Source: Rhodobiaceae bacterium UBA4490 (GTDB lineage Bacteria; Pseudomonadota; Alphaproteobacteria; Parvibaculales; Parvibaculaceae). Taken from it: a stretch of 64,000 nt of DNA. The position numbers and the translations under genes are program-made. The stretch is from the NCBI GenBank assembly GCA_002389665.1, contig DGNO01000003.1:1-64000 (forward strand), in the 5' to 3' direction. This document shows, piece after piece, positions 35,213 through 43,024 of this stretch. The notes beneath the pieces are model-generated. The model saw only the letters and a list, made by a program, of their open reading frames with translations. It was not told the DNA's origin and searched no databases. The first letter of the stretch is position 1, and each line of letters starts with the position of its first letter.

Positions 35213-35416
35213 TTAGAGCCCGGCCAGCGCCTTGTCGCGTGCCGATGCCTTGCGGGCCGCGCCCGCTTCGATCATTTCCCCGGCGCGCGCAGAGCCCGCC
35301 TTCACCACCGCCCCCCGCACGCCGAGGCCGGTATCTGCGGCAAGCAGCACAAGCCACACATCCGGCGCGGCGGGCTTTTCAACCTTTGCCGCCGCCGTCT
35401 CTTTGCGTTTCTGCAT
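35213..35416 (-). CDS. Small hypothetical tail-module protein
   Basis: A 67-residue, Ala/Lys-rich protein (MQKRKETAAAKVEKPAAPDV; DKALAGL) between the tail terminator and tube genes. ATG placement and spacing are good, but no family is recognised. Confidence 0.45.
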   Translation of the reverse strand: MQKRKETAAAKVEKPAAPDVWLVLLAADTGLGVRGAVVKAGSARAGEMIEAGAARKASARDKALAGL

Positions 35417-35425
35417 CGATCTCTC

Positions 35426-35863
35426 CTAGCCCGTGGATTTTGCGGCGACATACCAGAGGGCAATCTCAACCGTCGCCGCTTTGATGTTGTCAGCCCCCAT
35501 GATGCGCTCTGTGCTCGGCGCGCCGGGCGCGCGCATCTCGGCATAATCGGCTCGCCCGCCCAGCGTGCGGTCGGCAGCGATCAGCCCCTCCATCGCTTCG
35601 ATGATGCGGTCATATTCGCTGTCGCGCGCCGCCTGGTCCTGATTGACGATCACCACATCCGCCTCGGCCACATGGACTATTTCATGGGAGGGGCTGCCGG
35701 AGAGCGGCTGCGCGCTTTCCGGCGCGCCATCAAAGAGCGTGATGTTGCTCGTTTCCGCTTCATAGTCGCCCGTGTCGACGTTATTGCGGGCGAATGTGGT
35801 GCCGGGTACAGCGCCCAGCAGCGCGGCAAGCGCCGCGATCATCTCTTCACGCTGGCTGCTCAT
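35426..35863 (-). CDS. Tail terminator-like protein
   Basis: A 145-residue protein starting MSSQREEMIAALAALLGAVP. The pattern RNNVDTGDYEAETSNITLFD and HEIVHVAEADVVI matches the small tail-completion proteins found between the gp10-like protein and the tube protein. The start at 35,863 follows a GGAACTGAGG region. Confidence 0.6.
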   Translation of the reverse strand: MSSQREEMIAALAALLGAVPGTTFARNNVDTGDYEAETSNITLFDGAPESAQPLSGSPSHEIVHVAEADVVIVNQDQAARDSEYDRIIEAMEGLIAADRTLGGRADYAEMRAPGAPSTERIMGADNIKAATVEIALWYVAAKSTG

Positions 35864-35867
35864 CGCC

Positions 35868-36542
35868 TCAGTTCCTTCCTGCAAGCCGCCGCGCAATCGC
35901 GCCCGGCAAGCGCGCCTGCGCCTGCTCGGCCACCCGGCGCACATTCAGCCGCTTCGGTACCCGCACGCGGGGCACCAGAAAAAATATCGGCACGGTCACA
36001 AGGCCGGTGCCCGTGCGCTTTGCCCGCTCGCTTGCATTTCGGAAGCCGCGCAGCTGGCCGGTCTTGCGCGAAATGCTGGCGCGCAAACCATCGGCCACAA
36101 GCATGCTCGGCCCGTTCCGCCGGTAGACGAAGCGCAGCTTATTGCCCGTCGCCTGCTCATAGCTTTCCGGCGTGATCTTCTTGAAGGCAGCACGGCGCGG
36201 CGCATTGGCGGTCGGGATGGCAAGAAAGAGCCCGTCCTTCGATCTGATCGTGACGCCGCGGTCATAGGCCTCGATGATCTTGGGCGCATTCGACCAGACG
36301 ATGCCCGCCGCGCCGAGCGCCGGCCCGCCGCTTGGATAGACGCGTGAGCGCCAAGTCCGCGCAAGACGCTGGCCCATCCCTGCGCCCGTCACCTGATCGC
36401 GGAGCGATTGCTTGGCCCACTCCACCGTCTCTTTCACGCCGCCTTGCGTGGCCCGGCCGATCTCATCCTTTTCCTGATTGATGCGGTCTTCGAGCCGCCC
36501 CTTGAGCGCGTCATCGAGATCGATGCGGATATCCCGAACCAT
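35868..36542 (-). CDS. Head-tail connector / DUF6441-type protein
   Basis: A 224-residue basic protein (MVRDIRIDLDDALKGRLEDR; PKIIEAYDRGVTIRSKDGLF; LVTVPIFFLVPRVRVPKRL). The length and motif KDGLFLAIPT...A fit the phage DUF6441 family, the equivalent of gp10 or lambda Z. Its ATG overlaps the upstream stop (TGATG). Confidence 0.65.
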   Translation of the reverse strand: MVRDIRIDLDDALKGRLEDRINQEKDEIGRATQGGVKETVEWAKQSLRDQVTGAGMGQRLARTWRSRVYPSGGPALGAAGIVWSNAPKIIEAYDRGVTIRSKDGLFLAIPTANAPRRAAFKKITPESYEQATGNKLRFVYRRNGPSMLVADGLRASISRKTGQLRGFRNASERAKRTGTGLVTVPIFFLVPRVRVPKRLNVRRVAEQAQARLPGAIARRLAGRN

Positions 36543-36859
36543 CACACACACTCGCAGGTCCAGATCAGCGCGTCGGTATCGAGCCGCTGAGGCTTGCCTT
36601 TGATCTTGAGCTCTTCGCCCGAGCCAAGCGTAAAGACACCGTCTTTCACGGGATTGGCCAGCTCGGAAACACGCACCTCGACAATGCGGCCTTCCTGCAC
36701 GCCGGTGACACGGCCTGCGAAATCCGTCATCACATCCCCGCGCTTAAGTATGACGCGCAGGCTTGGAATGGCGGCCCCTTCCGGCGGCGCATAGCCGGCG
36801 TCCTGCGCGAGGTTCTCATCCTCGAACAGGGCGTCGACCATTTCCACAAAGGCGTTCAT
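36542..36859 (-). CDS. Head-tail joining protein (FII-like)
   Basis: A 105-residue protein with a beta-rich core (IPSLRVILKRGDVMTDFAGR; VTGVQEGRIVEVRVSELANP; EELKIKGKPQRLDTDALIW). This fits the lambda FII type of head-tail joining proteins. It is coupled to both neighbours by four-base and TGATG overlaps. Confidence 0.65.
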   Translation of the reverse strand: MNAFVEMVDALFEDENLAQDAGYAPPEGAAIPSLRVILKRGDVMTDFAGRVTGVQEGRIVEVRVSELANPVKDGVFTLGSGEELKIKGKPQRLDTDALIWTCECV

Positions 36860-37215
36860 TCGCCGCCCTTAAGCAGACCGGCAAGGCGTTCGAGCGCATC
36901 GTCGCGGTCCTGCGCCTTGATGTCATAGCCCAGCACCGCTTCAAGCGGCTTCACATTGGGTTTGCCGTCTTTGCCGAATTCCTCTTTGGCGACCTTGCCC
37001 ATTGCCTCGATGATCTCATCGAGCAGGGCCGTGCGGTCTTCCGGCTTCTCCGCAGCCGGCGCACTTGGTTCGGCTTCTTCCAGGGCGGCGACCTTGCCCT
37101 CCGCCTTCAAGGCTTCGAATTCTTCAGCCGTGACCTGAATGATGGCATTCGGCCCATGATGGGCGCCTCCATGCCGGACAGTCGCAAGGCACCGGGCCAT
37201 GATGAGAGATAGCAT
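36856..37215 (-). CDS. Small head-completion/packaging-accessory protein
   Basis: 119 residues starting MLSLIMARCLATVRHGGAHH. A short N-terminal domain (IIQVTAEEFEALKAEGKVAA) resembles Mu-like or FI-like accessory domains, followed by an acidic helix and a C-terminal VKPLEAVLGYDIKAQDRDDA segment. It lies between capsid and FII genes, where FI is found in lambda. Function by position. Confidence 0.5.
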   Translation of the reverse strand: MLSLIMARCLATVRHGGAHHGPNAIIQVTAEEFEALKAEGKVAALEEAEPSAPAAEKPEDRTALLDEIIEAMGKVAKEEFGKDGKPNVKPLEAVLGYDIKAQDRDDALERLAGLLKGGE

Positions 37216-37284
37216 GTCTGTCTCCTTTGCTCTCTTTTTCGGGCAGTCCGTTGAAAGGCCGGGGGGGTACCGGCACTTCAAAAG

Positions 37285-37310
37285 ACTGCCCGCCCCGGAG
37301 GGCGGACAGT
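37285..37310 (-). terminator. Hairpin after the capsid gene
   Basis: An 11-bp stem with one A/C mismatch (ACTGCCCGCCC/GGGCGGACAGT) and a CGGA loop, followed on the minus strand by CTTTTGAAG. It may be a partial terminator that lowers transcription into the tail genes below the abundant capsid mRNA. Confidence 0.5.
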
Positions 37311-37334
37311 TCTCAGATGTGAAGAGAGGCCGGA

Positions 37335-38372
37335 TCAGTCCGAGCTGTGCGCTTTGACCAGCACTTCCGGGCGCTTGCACATCGCAAGGATGTTCGATTC
37401 CGTGTGAAGCTCGATGCCGGCACCATGATCGAGCTCTTTCGGGGAGACGAAAATCTCCTGGGTCGCAGGCCGGTTCACCATGCCGATGTGATGGGGCGGC
37501 GCTGCATATTGCTCAAAAGTCTGCATCGTGCCGGTCGGATAGGCATGCCCCTCGTTCGCCGCAATGAAGCGCCGGGCCTGACCGTCGATACCGCGCGCCG
37601 AGGCACGGTATTCGGAGAAAATGAGGCCATGCAGCGGAAAGGCTTCGCGGATATTGCGGCCCGTCAATTCGAGCGCCTGAGCCGCATTAAGGTAGAATTC
37701 CGTTACCTTGGGATGGTTGATCAGCTTGGCGAAAAATTCCGGGCTGACCTGCACCTGCACGCCGCCGACGACATCGTCACCGATATTGTCCTCGATATGC
37801 GAGTAGATTTCTTCGCACTTGGCCCGGATATCCGTTCCCGCAGTCCCCAGCTTGAAGTCCACCACCTTGGGCGTAATGCCAAACACGGTATGAAGATTAT
37901 AGATCGTCTTCCCCTTGCCATCGAGGATGAGACCCTTGAGCGCGCCCATGCGCAGGAACTCACCCGTGATGTCATGGGTGCGGCGGATCTTGGCGAGGCG
38001 CTTCGTCATTTCGCTTTCCAGCGTCACCGGTTCACGGCCTGCCCCGCCCAGCGCCGCGAAGCTGGTCGCCGTCGCAGCAATCATACCCTGAATGTCTTCC
38101 GGTTTGATGAGATCGTCATAGGGGAAATGCGGCACCTTAACGAGCACATGATCATCGAGCTCACCGTCCGACACGTTTGCGCGGCTGCCCCGCTCTTCAG
38201 CGGAAAGGATGGAGAGCTTGCCGTTCTCCCGGACAATCTCAACTTTGTCCGTGATACCCGGCAGAGCCTCACCGAAGAGCCCGCTCTGGGTGATACGGCC
38301 CCACTGGGGCGGGATCACGTTGATCGCGCCGGTCAGGCCGATCGCCGTGAACTGAAAATCGAATTCAGACAT
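37335..38372 (-). CDS. Major capsid protein (lambda E family)
   Basis: A 345-residue protein with the Phage_cap_E features IPPQWGRITQSGLFGEALPG, FPYDDLIKPEDIQGM, GALKGLILDGKGKTIYNLH and a C-terminal MVNRPATQEIFVSPKELDHG. The length is typical of lambda E (about 340). A copy of the 15-bp palindrome lies 23 bases upstream of its start (38,395-38,409). Confidence 0.92.
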   Translation of the reverse strand: MSEFDFQFTAIGLTGAINVIPPQWGRITQSGLFGEALPGITDKVEIVRENGKLSILSAEERGSRANVSDGELDDHVLVKVPHFPYDDLIKPEDIQGMIAATATSFAALGGAGREPVTLESEMTKRLAKIRRTHDITGEFLRMGALKGLILDGKGKTIYNLHTVFGITPKVVDFKLGTAGTDIRAKCEEIYSHIEDNIGDDVVGGVQVQVSPEFFAKLINHPKVTEFYLNAAQALELTGRNIREAFPLHGLIFSEYRASARGIDGQARRFIAANEGHAYPTGTMQTFEQYAAPPHHIGMVNRPATQEIFVSPKELDHGAGIELHTESNILAMCKRPEVLVKAHSSD

Positions 38373-38467
38373 AATCTTCTCCTAAGTTTCGGGAGCGCAC
38401 GGCGTGCGCGATCTGAGAGGAAGGCGGCGGGAAAGCCGCCAATGCGGGCCAGGACGGCCCGCGCGGC
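38373..38467. other. Gap between decoration and capsid genes
   Basis: The 95 bases hold the palindrome copy at 38,395-38,409 and two small hairpins (GGCGGC/GCCGCC and GCGGGCC/GGCCCGC). The ribosome binding site of the capsid gene, TAGGAGAAG, lies next to its ATG. Confidence 0.5.
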
Positions 38468-39151
38468 TTAACCGCCGGTGCGGACCTGAATGTTCCGCGC
38501 CGCCAGCTGGGCAAGGCCGATGTCTTTTTCGCCCTGCTCGATATCGGCGGGCCAGATAAGGCCGGTATCCGCCGCCACGGCATCGCGCTTGATGACCTGC
38601 GCCTGCGCCGTATCGCCGGAGGCGACGGTCAGCTCCTGCGCCATGAAGCCGTGCGCCCGCTGTGTGCCGTCCACGGCATCCTGATTGAACTCCACCACAT
38701 GGCCCGAGCCTTCCGGCACCGTGACCGTGATGCTGTCGCCCACGGCCCAGTCCGTGGCACCATCGGTGATCGTGAAGTTGAGCTGCTTGTGGACGTAAGC
38801 AACGCCGACCGTGGCGTCGGGCAGGCGGTAGCCATCGGGATCGACAACCTGGAAGGTGCCGCCATCCGCCGAGGCGGCGACGCAGGTCACGGCATAATCG
38901 CCCTGCTTGGCCTCGGTGCCGAGCGTCAGCGTGCCGAGCGCGCCGTTGCCCGTGTTGCCGCCGGCAGGCGTGATAGCGATGTTGTCGATGTCGAAAAGGA
39001 TCATCGCGATGACCTGACCGACAATCAATTTGCGCTCGGCGCCATCACCGCCGGGCACCGTGACGGTTTCGCGCGACATTGCGAACTCGGTCTCGCGCTT
39101 CAGGACATGGCCGAGAAGGGCCGGACTGGACGTCCGCTGGTAAGGGAACAT
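38468..39151 (-). CDS. Capsid decoration protein (lambda D family)
   Basis: A 227-residue protein with the HDPD-family pattern EFAMSRETVTVPGGDGAERK, ADTGLIWPADIEQGEKDIGL and the C-terminal AARNIQVR. It is longer than lambda D (110 residues) because an extra domain of beta strands (about 60-160) is inserted. The start follows GGAGG at 39,151. A palindrome copy lies 19 bases upstream (39,170-39,184). It stabilises the head. Confidence 0.85.
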   Translation of the reverse strand: MFPYQRTSSPALLGHVLKRETEFAMSRETVTVPGGDGAERKLIVGQVIAMILFDIDNIAITPAGGNTGNGALGTLTLGTEAKQGDYAVTCVAASADGGTFQVVDPDGYRLPDATVGVAYVHKQLNFTITDGATDWAVGDSITVTVPEGSGHVVEFNQDAVDGTQRAHGFMAQELTVASGDTAQAQVIKRDAVAADTGLIWPADIEQGEKDIGLAQLAARNIQVRTGG

Positions 39152-39257
39152 GACAAGCCTCCTTCACCAGCGCACGCCGTGCGCCGGTGCATAAAGTTTC
39201 AGAAAGAGTGAGAGAACAAAGAAAGAGAACGGAGCGGCGGGCCGCTCCGCTTACGCG

Positions 39258-39890
39258 TCAGGCCTTCGGAGCGAAGAGCTTAACCGCCGTCTGCAGGAGA
39301 GACTGGTCAGGGTTCTTGGCACCCGCGCCCGCCCCTTTCGCGCCGACGCCGACCGCCGGCGCGGCGTGCTTGGCCATGGCCTTTGCGAAGGCAGACGGCT
39401 GCGGCCCGCCATCTTCCGCCGTGGCCGGTTTTTGCTTTTTGGCCTTGGGCAAACCTTCCAGCACCTCGATCACCGAGGCCGCCGTCATGTTCGTCCCGAA
39501 AGCCATGCTGCCGGCAGCCTGCGGATGCGCATGGCCCGCCTCATGGCTCATGATCTCCTGAATGCGCCGGCGCTCGGTAAGGCGGATCGCGCGGTATTCT
39601 TCCATCGTCAGCTTCTTGCGGCCTGCATTCGCGAGCTTGGCATTCTTCTTTGCCTCGGCCCGCGCGGCTTCTTCCGCCGCCGCTTCTTCTTCCTCGTCTT
39701 CGCCTTCGGCTTCGGGATCGAGATCATCGTCCTCGACGGTCTCTTCTTCATCCGTCTCGGCGGTTTCTTCTTCCTCGTTCTCTTCGAGGGTTTCATCTTC
39801 CTCCGGCGGTGTACCTTCCGCCTTCGGTTTACCCGCGCGGCCAAGGCCAGCGAAGGTGAACGGCGACCGCGCCTTCTTTTTCGTGGTCAT
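39258..39890 (-). CDS. Acidic scaffold-like head protein
   Basis: A 210-residue protein with a strikingly acidic stretch at 30-75 (Glu/Asp/Thr repeats) and an Ala/Lys-rich helix, then a short helical C-terminal region (SVIEVLEGLPKAKKQ; QSLLQTAVKLFAPKA). It lies directly after the protease gene, the place of lambda Nu3, so a scaffolding role is likely. No motif proves it. Confidence 0.55.
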   Translation of the reverse strand: MTTKKKARSPFTFAGLGRAGKPKAEGTPPEEDETLEENEEEETAETDEEETVEDDDLDPEAEGEDEEEEAAAEEAARAEAKKNAKLANAGRKKLTMEEYRAIRLTERRRIQEIMSHEAGHAHPQAAGSMAFGTNMTAASVIEVLEGLPKAKKQKPATAEDGGPQPSAFAKAMAKHAAPAVGVGAKGAGAGAKNPDQSLLQTAVKLFAPKA

Positions 39891-39917
39891 GGATATCTCC
39901 TCATCAAAGGGTGACGG

Positions 39918-40784
39918 TCAGGCCGAAGCCTCAACCAGGTGATCGGCGAAGCGCTCAAGCGCCACGGCCGGGGGCAGAACGGCATCGGCAAGGCCGAGCT
40001 GCACTGCCTGCTTGACGGCTTTCGGCCCGAAGAAAGTCCGGGCTTCCGTGCCCATCACGACATCCGCATCGATGCCGCGCGAGGCGGCGATACGCTCGAC
40101 AAACATGGTGCGGATTTCATCCACGCTTTCCTGAATGGAAGCGCGGGCCGTATCGGAAAGCGGTTCGGCAAAATGCCCCTCGGCCTTGCGCGCGCCGGCG
40201 CGGATCAGCGTCCACTTGTCGCCGATCTTTTCCAGCCAGCCGGTCATATCGATATGAATGGCAAGAACGCCGATGGAGCCGACGCCGCCCGTTCGCGGCA
40301 CCGAAATTGTGTCCGCGATGGCGGCGATGGCATAGGCCGCCGAATAGGCCTCTTCCATGCAGATAGCAGCGACCGGCTTGCCCGAAGCCTTTTTGGCTTC
40401 AAGCGCCCAGTCGATGAAATCGAAAAGGCCGCTCACCAGACCGCCGCCGCTGTCGATCAAGAGAGCAATGCCCTTCACGTCATCGTCTTCAAACGCGGCC
40501 TCCAGCTGCAGGCGCAGCACGTTGTATCCCGTCACCCAGCGCGAACCGCACCAGTCAAGATAATCGACCAGCGTGCCCATAACGGGTATGAGGGCGATGC
40601 CGGCTGCCGTGACGTCATAGAGCTGCACCCGCTCTTCCAAGAGATTCTGGCAGCCGCCGAGCAGCGGCGCGCATTCGGCCAGCTGACGGATCGATTGCGC
40701 CGGGTGCATGCCTTCTTCCAGTTTCGAGATAAGCGCCATATGCGCATTGCTTTCCATCGCAAGCAGCGAGCGGGCAGGCGTCAT
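39918..40784 (-). CDS. S49-family head maturation protease (lambda C-like)
   Basis: A 288-residue SppA-like serine protease: GIALIPVMGTLVDYLDW, KGIALLIDSGGGLVSGLFDF and the catalytic-serine region EEAYSAAYAIAAIADTISVP, followed by RTGGVGSIGVLAIHIDMTGW. As in lambda C, it is expected to form a nested scaffold/protease pair and to cleave head proteins in assembly. Its ATG overlaps the portal stop by four bases. Confidence 0.86.
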   Translation of the reverse strand: MTPARSLLAMESNAHMALISKLEEGMHPAQSIRQLAECAPLLGGCQNLLEERVQLYDVTAAGIALIPVMGTLVDYLDWCGSRWVTGYNVLRLQLEAAFEDDDVKGIALLIDSGGGLVSGLFDFIDWALEAKKASGKPVAAICMEEAYSAAYAIAAIADTISVPRTGGVGSIGVLAIHIDMTGWLEKIGDKWTLIRAGARKAEGHFAEPLSDTARASIQESVDEIRTMFVERIAASRGIDADVVMGTEARTFFGPKAVKQAVQLGLADAVLPPAVALERFADHLVEASA

Positions 40785-42436
40785 GCGTCTTCTCCTTCGT
40801 CTTCCGCGCTGGGCGGGGTTTCAGGGCCGCCCTGCGTGACGGCAGAGAGCGCGCCGGGCCGGTCGAGTGGATGCGCGATCCCGGCATCGGTAAACTTGGC
40901 CCGCTCGCGGGCAAGCGCGGGCAGAACCTGATCGATATCCTTGCCCTGCTCGGCGAGCTCGTCTTCCACGGTGGAAAGGCCAAGCGCGAGGCGCAGGCCC
41001 ACGGCTTTCGCTTCCTTCTCCGGGTCCACCCAGCCGCGCCCAGGGCCAAGCCATTCGCAGCGCAGATAAGCCGCCTTCGCTTCCCAAAACTCCGGCGCGC
41101 CGCGCTTGATGGCTTCCCGGTAGGCCGGGATGCGGTCTTCGGCGATCTGCTCTTCGAGCCAGGCGCCGAAGAACGGCGTGCAGAATTTCGAAGTGAAAAC
41201 ATGACGGCGGAAGAAGAAGCCGCGCCAGATCTCAAGCAGCGCCGCGCGGGCCGAGGAGTAGTTCGTCTTGGACCAGTCCCCGGAGAGCTGCTCATAGCTG
41301 ATGCCGGCAGCTGCCGCGATCTTGCGCAGCGCCGTCGAGACGAAGGGCTCATAATTCGCGGCCGGGCGCGAGGCCGCATGAAACTTCAGATCCTCGCCGG
41401 GGAAGAGGTGCTGCAAGGCAACGCCGCCGAGCGAGATGCGGGCCGTATCGTGGAACGCCTCGCGCAGCTCATGATACTGCCCGAACGTTTCTTTCTGCGC
41501 GAAGTTGCCGCTCACCACATCCGTGTCCATCGGCGTGGTGATGACGGCGGCGAGAATGGCGTTGACGATGGCTGCCTGCAGCTCGACACGCTCATACTTG
41601 TCGGTCATGTGCAACGCCTCGACCATGGCGTTGAGCCGTGACTGGCCGCGCGTCTGGCCCGCCTCTTCCAAATCGAAGACATGCAGCACGTTGGGGCGGC
41701 ACCACGGCGTTTCGCGCTCCACCCGCGTCCAGGAGAAGCGCTCTGCCGGCGCGGTCCAGCTTGCCGCATCGTAGGGATGACTGTCGCGGATATGGTAGGC
41801 GATGGCCGCGCCGTCCTCATCGAGCTCCACCCCGCCGCGCAGCCGGTCCGTGTCCAGCATTTCATTGGGATTGGAGAGCCGGAGAGGATGCACGACCTGC
41901 AAGGTAGTGGCCGCACCGAACTGGCGCGGCCGGAAGCCGATCACGCCAAGCGCATCGCCATCGACCGCATAATGCCGGTAGGCCAAACCGAACATACCCG
42001 GCACCGTCTGGCGGCGGGTCTGGTCGCAAAACATGTCGGTATCGTTCGCATATATGCGCCAGCGGCCCTCGACCTCCCGCTCCATCTCTTCGGCCCAGTC
42101 CTGATCGAGGCCCAGCGCTTCGGCATCGGGATTGTAATTGAGGCGCAGGTTCGCGCCGATCACCGCTTCCAGTTCTCGGCGCACCGCATTGGACGCCCAG
42201 GGGCTGTTTCGGATCTGATCGTGAATGCGGCCCGTGCTCAGCGTGCGCCCGCGCGCATTCGCGGTGTCCGCGCTCCACGGCACGGGACGCCACGAGCCGA
42301 GCTCCTGACTGACCGGATCGGCGGCACGGAATCCGCCCGACATGAAATCATGCGCCGCGCGCAGCATCTTGCGCTGCTCGGCGGAGGGATAGGGACGGCC
42401 GCGGCCATCGACAATCGGGGATTGCGGCATGGTCAT
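40781..42436 (-). CDS. Portal protein (lambda B family)
   Basis: A 551-residue protein with the family's marks: SGGFRAADPVSQELGSW, IRNSPWASNAVRRELEAVIG, YANDTDMFCDQTRRQTVPGM and WSKTNYSSARAALLEIWRGF. The length fits. It forms the dodecameric ring through which DNA enters and leaves the head. It overlaps the protease gene. Confidence 0.93.
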   Translation of the reverse strand: MTMPQSPIVDGRGRPYPSAEQRKMLRAAHDFMSGGFRAADPVSQELGSWRPVPWSADTANARGRTLSTGRIHDQIRNSPWASNAVRRELEAVIGANLRLNYNPDAEALGLDQDWAEEMEREVEGRWRIYANDTDMFCDQTRRQTVPGMFGLAYRHYAVDGDALGVIGFRPRQFGAATTLQVVHPLRLSNPNEMLDTDRLRGGVELDEDGAAIAYHIRDSHPYDAASWTAPAERFSWTRVERETPWCRPNVLHVFDLEEAGQTRGQSRLNAMVEALHMTDKYERVELQAAIVNAILAAVITTPMDTDVVSGNFAQKETFGQYHELREAFHDTARISLGGVALQHLFPGEDLKFHAASRPAANYEPFVSTALRKIAAAAGISYEQLSGDWSKTNYSSARAALLEIWRGFFFRRHVFTSKFCTPFFGAWLEEQIAEDRIPAYREAIKRGAPEFWEAKAAYLRCEWLGPGRGWVDPEKEAKAVGLRLALGLSTVEDELAEQGKDIDQVLPALARERAKFTDAGIAHPLDRPGALSAVTQGGPETPPSAEDEGEDA

Positions 42437-42438
42437 CC

Positions 42439-42675
42439 TCAGAACTGGAACGGACGCGAGCGGGAATTGGTGCGCAGGCCAAGCAGCATTTCGAGCTCGG
42501 CGATGCGCAGGTCCATTGCCTGGCGCGTGGAGACCAGCGTGCTTTCATATTGCACGCTGCGGTCGCCCGAGCTCGTCTGCTGGACCTTCTTGCCAGTGAG
42601 TACGGCCAGCTTCTGTTTCTTCAGCGCCGCCAGCTCGGTCTCGTATTCCGCCCGTTGTTCCGCCGTGAGTGGCAT
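42439..42675 (-). CDS. Head-tail joining protein gpW-like
   Basis: A 78-residue helical protein: two helices (QRAEYETELAALKKQKLAVL; TRQAMDLRIAELEMLLGL) joined by a short beta turn with VQQTSSGDRSVQYES. This matches the gpW family in size, motif and place just before the portal. Confidence 0.8.
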   Translation of the reverse strand: MPLTAEQRAEYETELAALKKQKLAVLTGKKVQQTSSGDRSVQYESTLVSTRQAMDLRIAELEMLLGLRTNSRSRPFQF

Positions 42676-43024
42676 GGAAGGCTCCTAAAAGCGCAGGGCC
42701 GCCCGAAGACGGCCCTGCAGTTGGGAGGAACAGGCGCCCTGGAGGACGCATCGCCGGTATGGACGCCGGCGCTGATATCCGCTCGCGCGGAACTTAAAGA
42801 TGATGGTGAGAGCGCGGATGCGCGTGCCTTGCAGCACGCGCCATCCCCAAGGACCCAAAGGATGCAGGCAAGCCGCGCCCTCACCGCTGCGCACGCCGTG
42901 CGCAAACCAGAATGAAATGACCGGCGACTGCACGGGCCAGCGCCCTCACGTCCTTGATGCGGCGACCGATGACGCCGCGCCGGGGGCCTTGCGGGCCGTA
43001 CCGGGCCGGTCTTGCGATATTCTT
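42676..43024. other. 350-base gap between terminase and gpW genes
   Basis: No gene is supported. A 9-bp perfect stem (GCAGGGCCG/CGGCCCTGC, 42,693-42,718) is followed by TTTT on the minus strand and may attenuate transcription. A copy of the 15-bp palindrome lies at 42,889-42,903. The gap is the largest in the late operon, so it is likely to be a control or cos-related region. Confidence 0.5.
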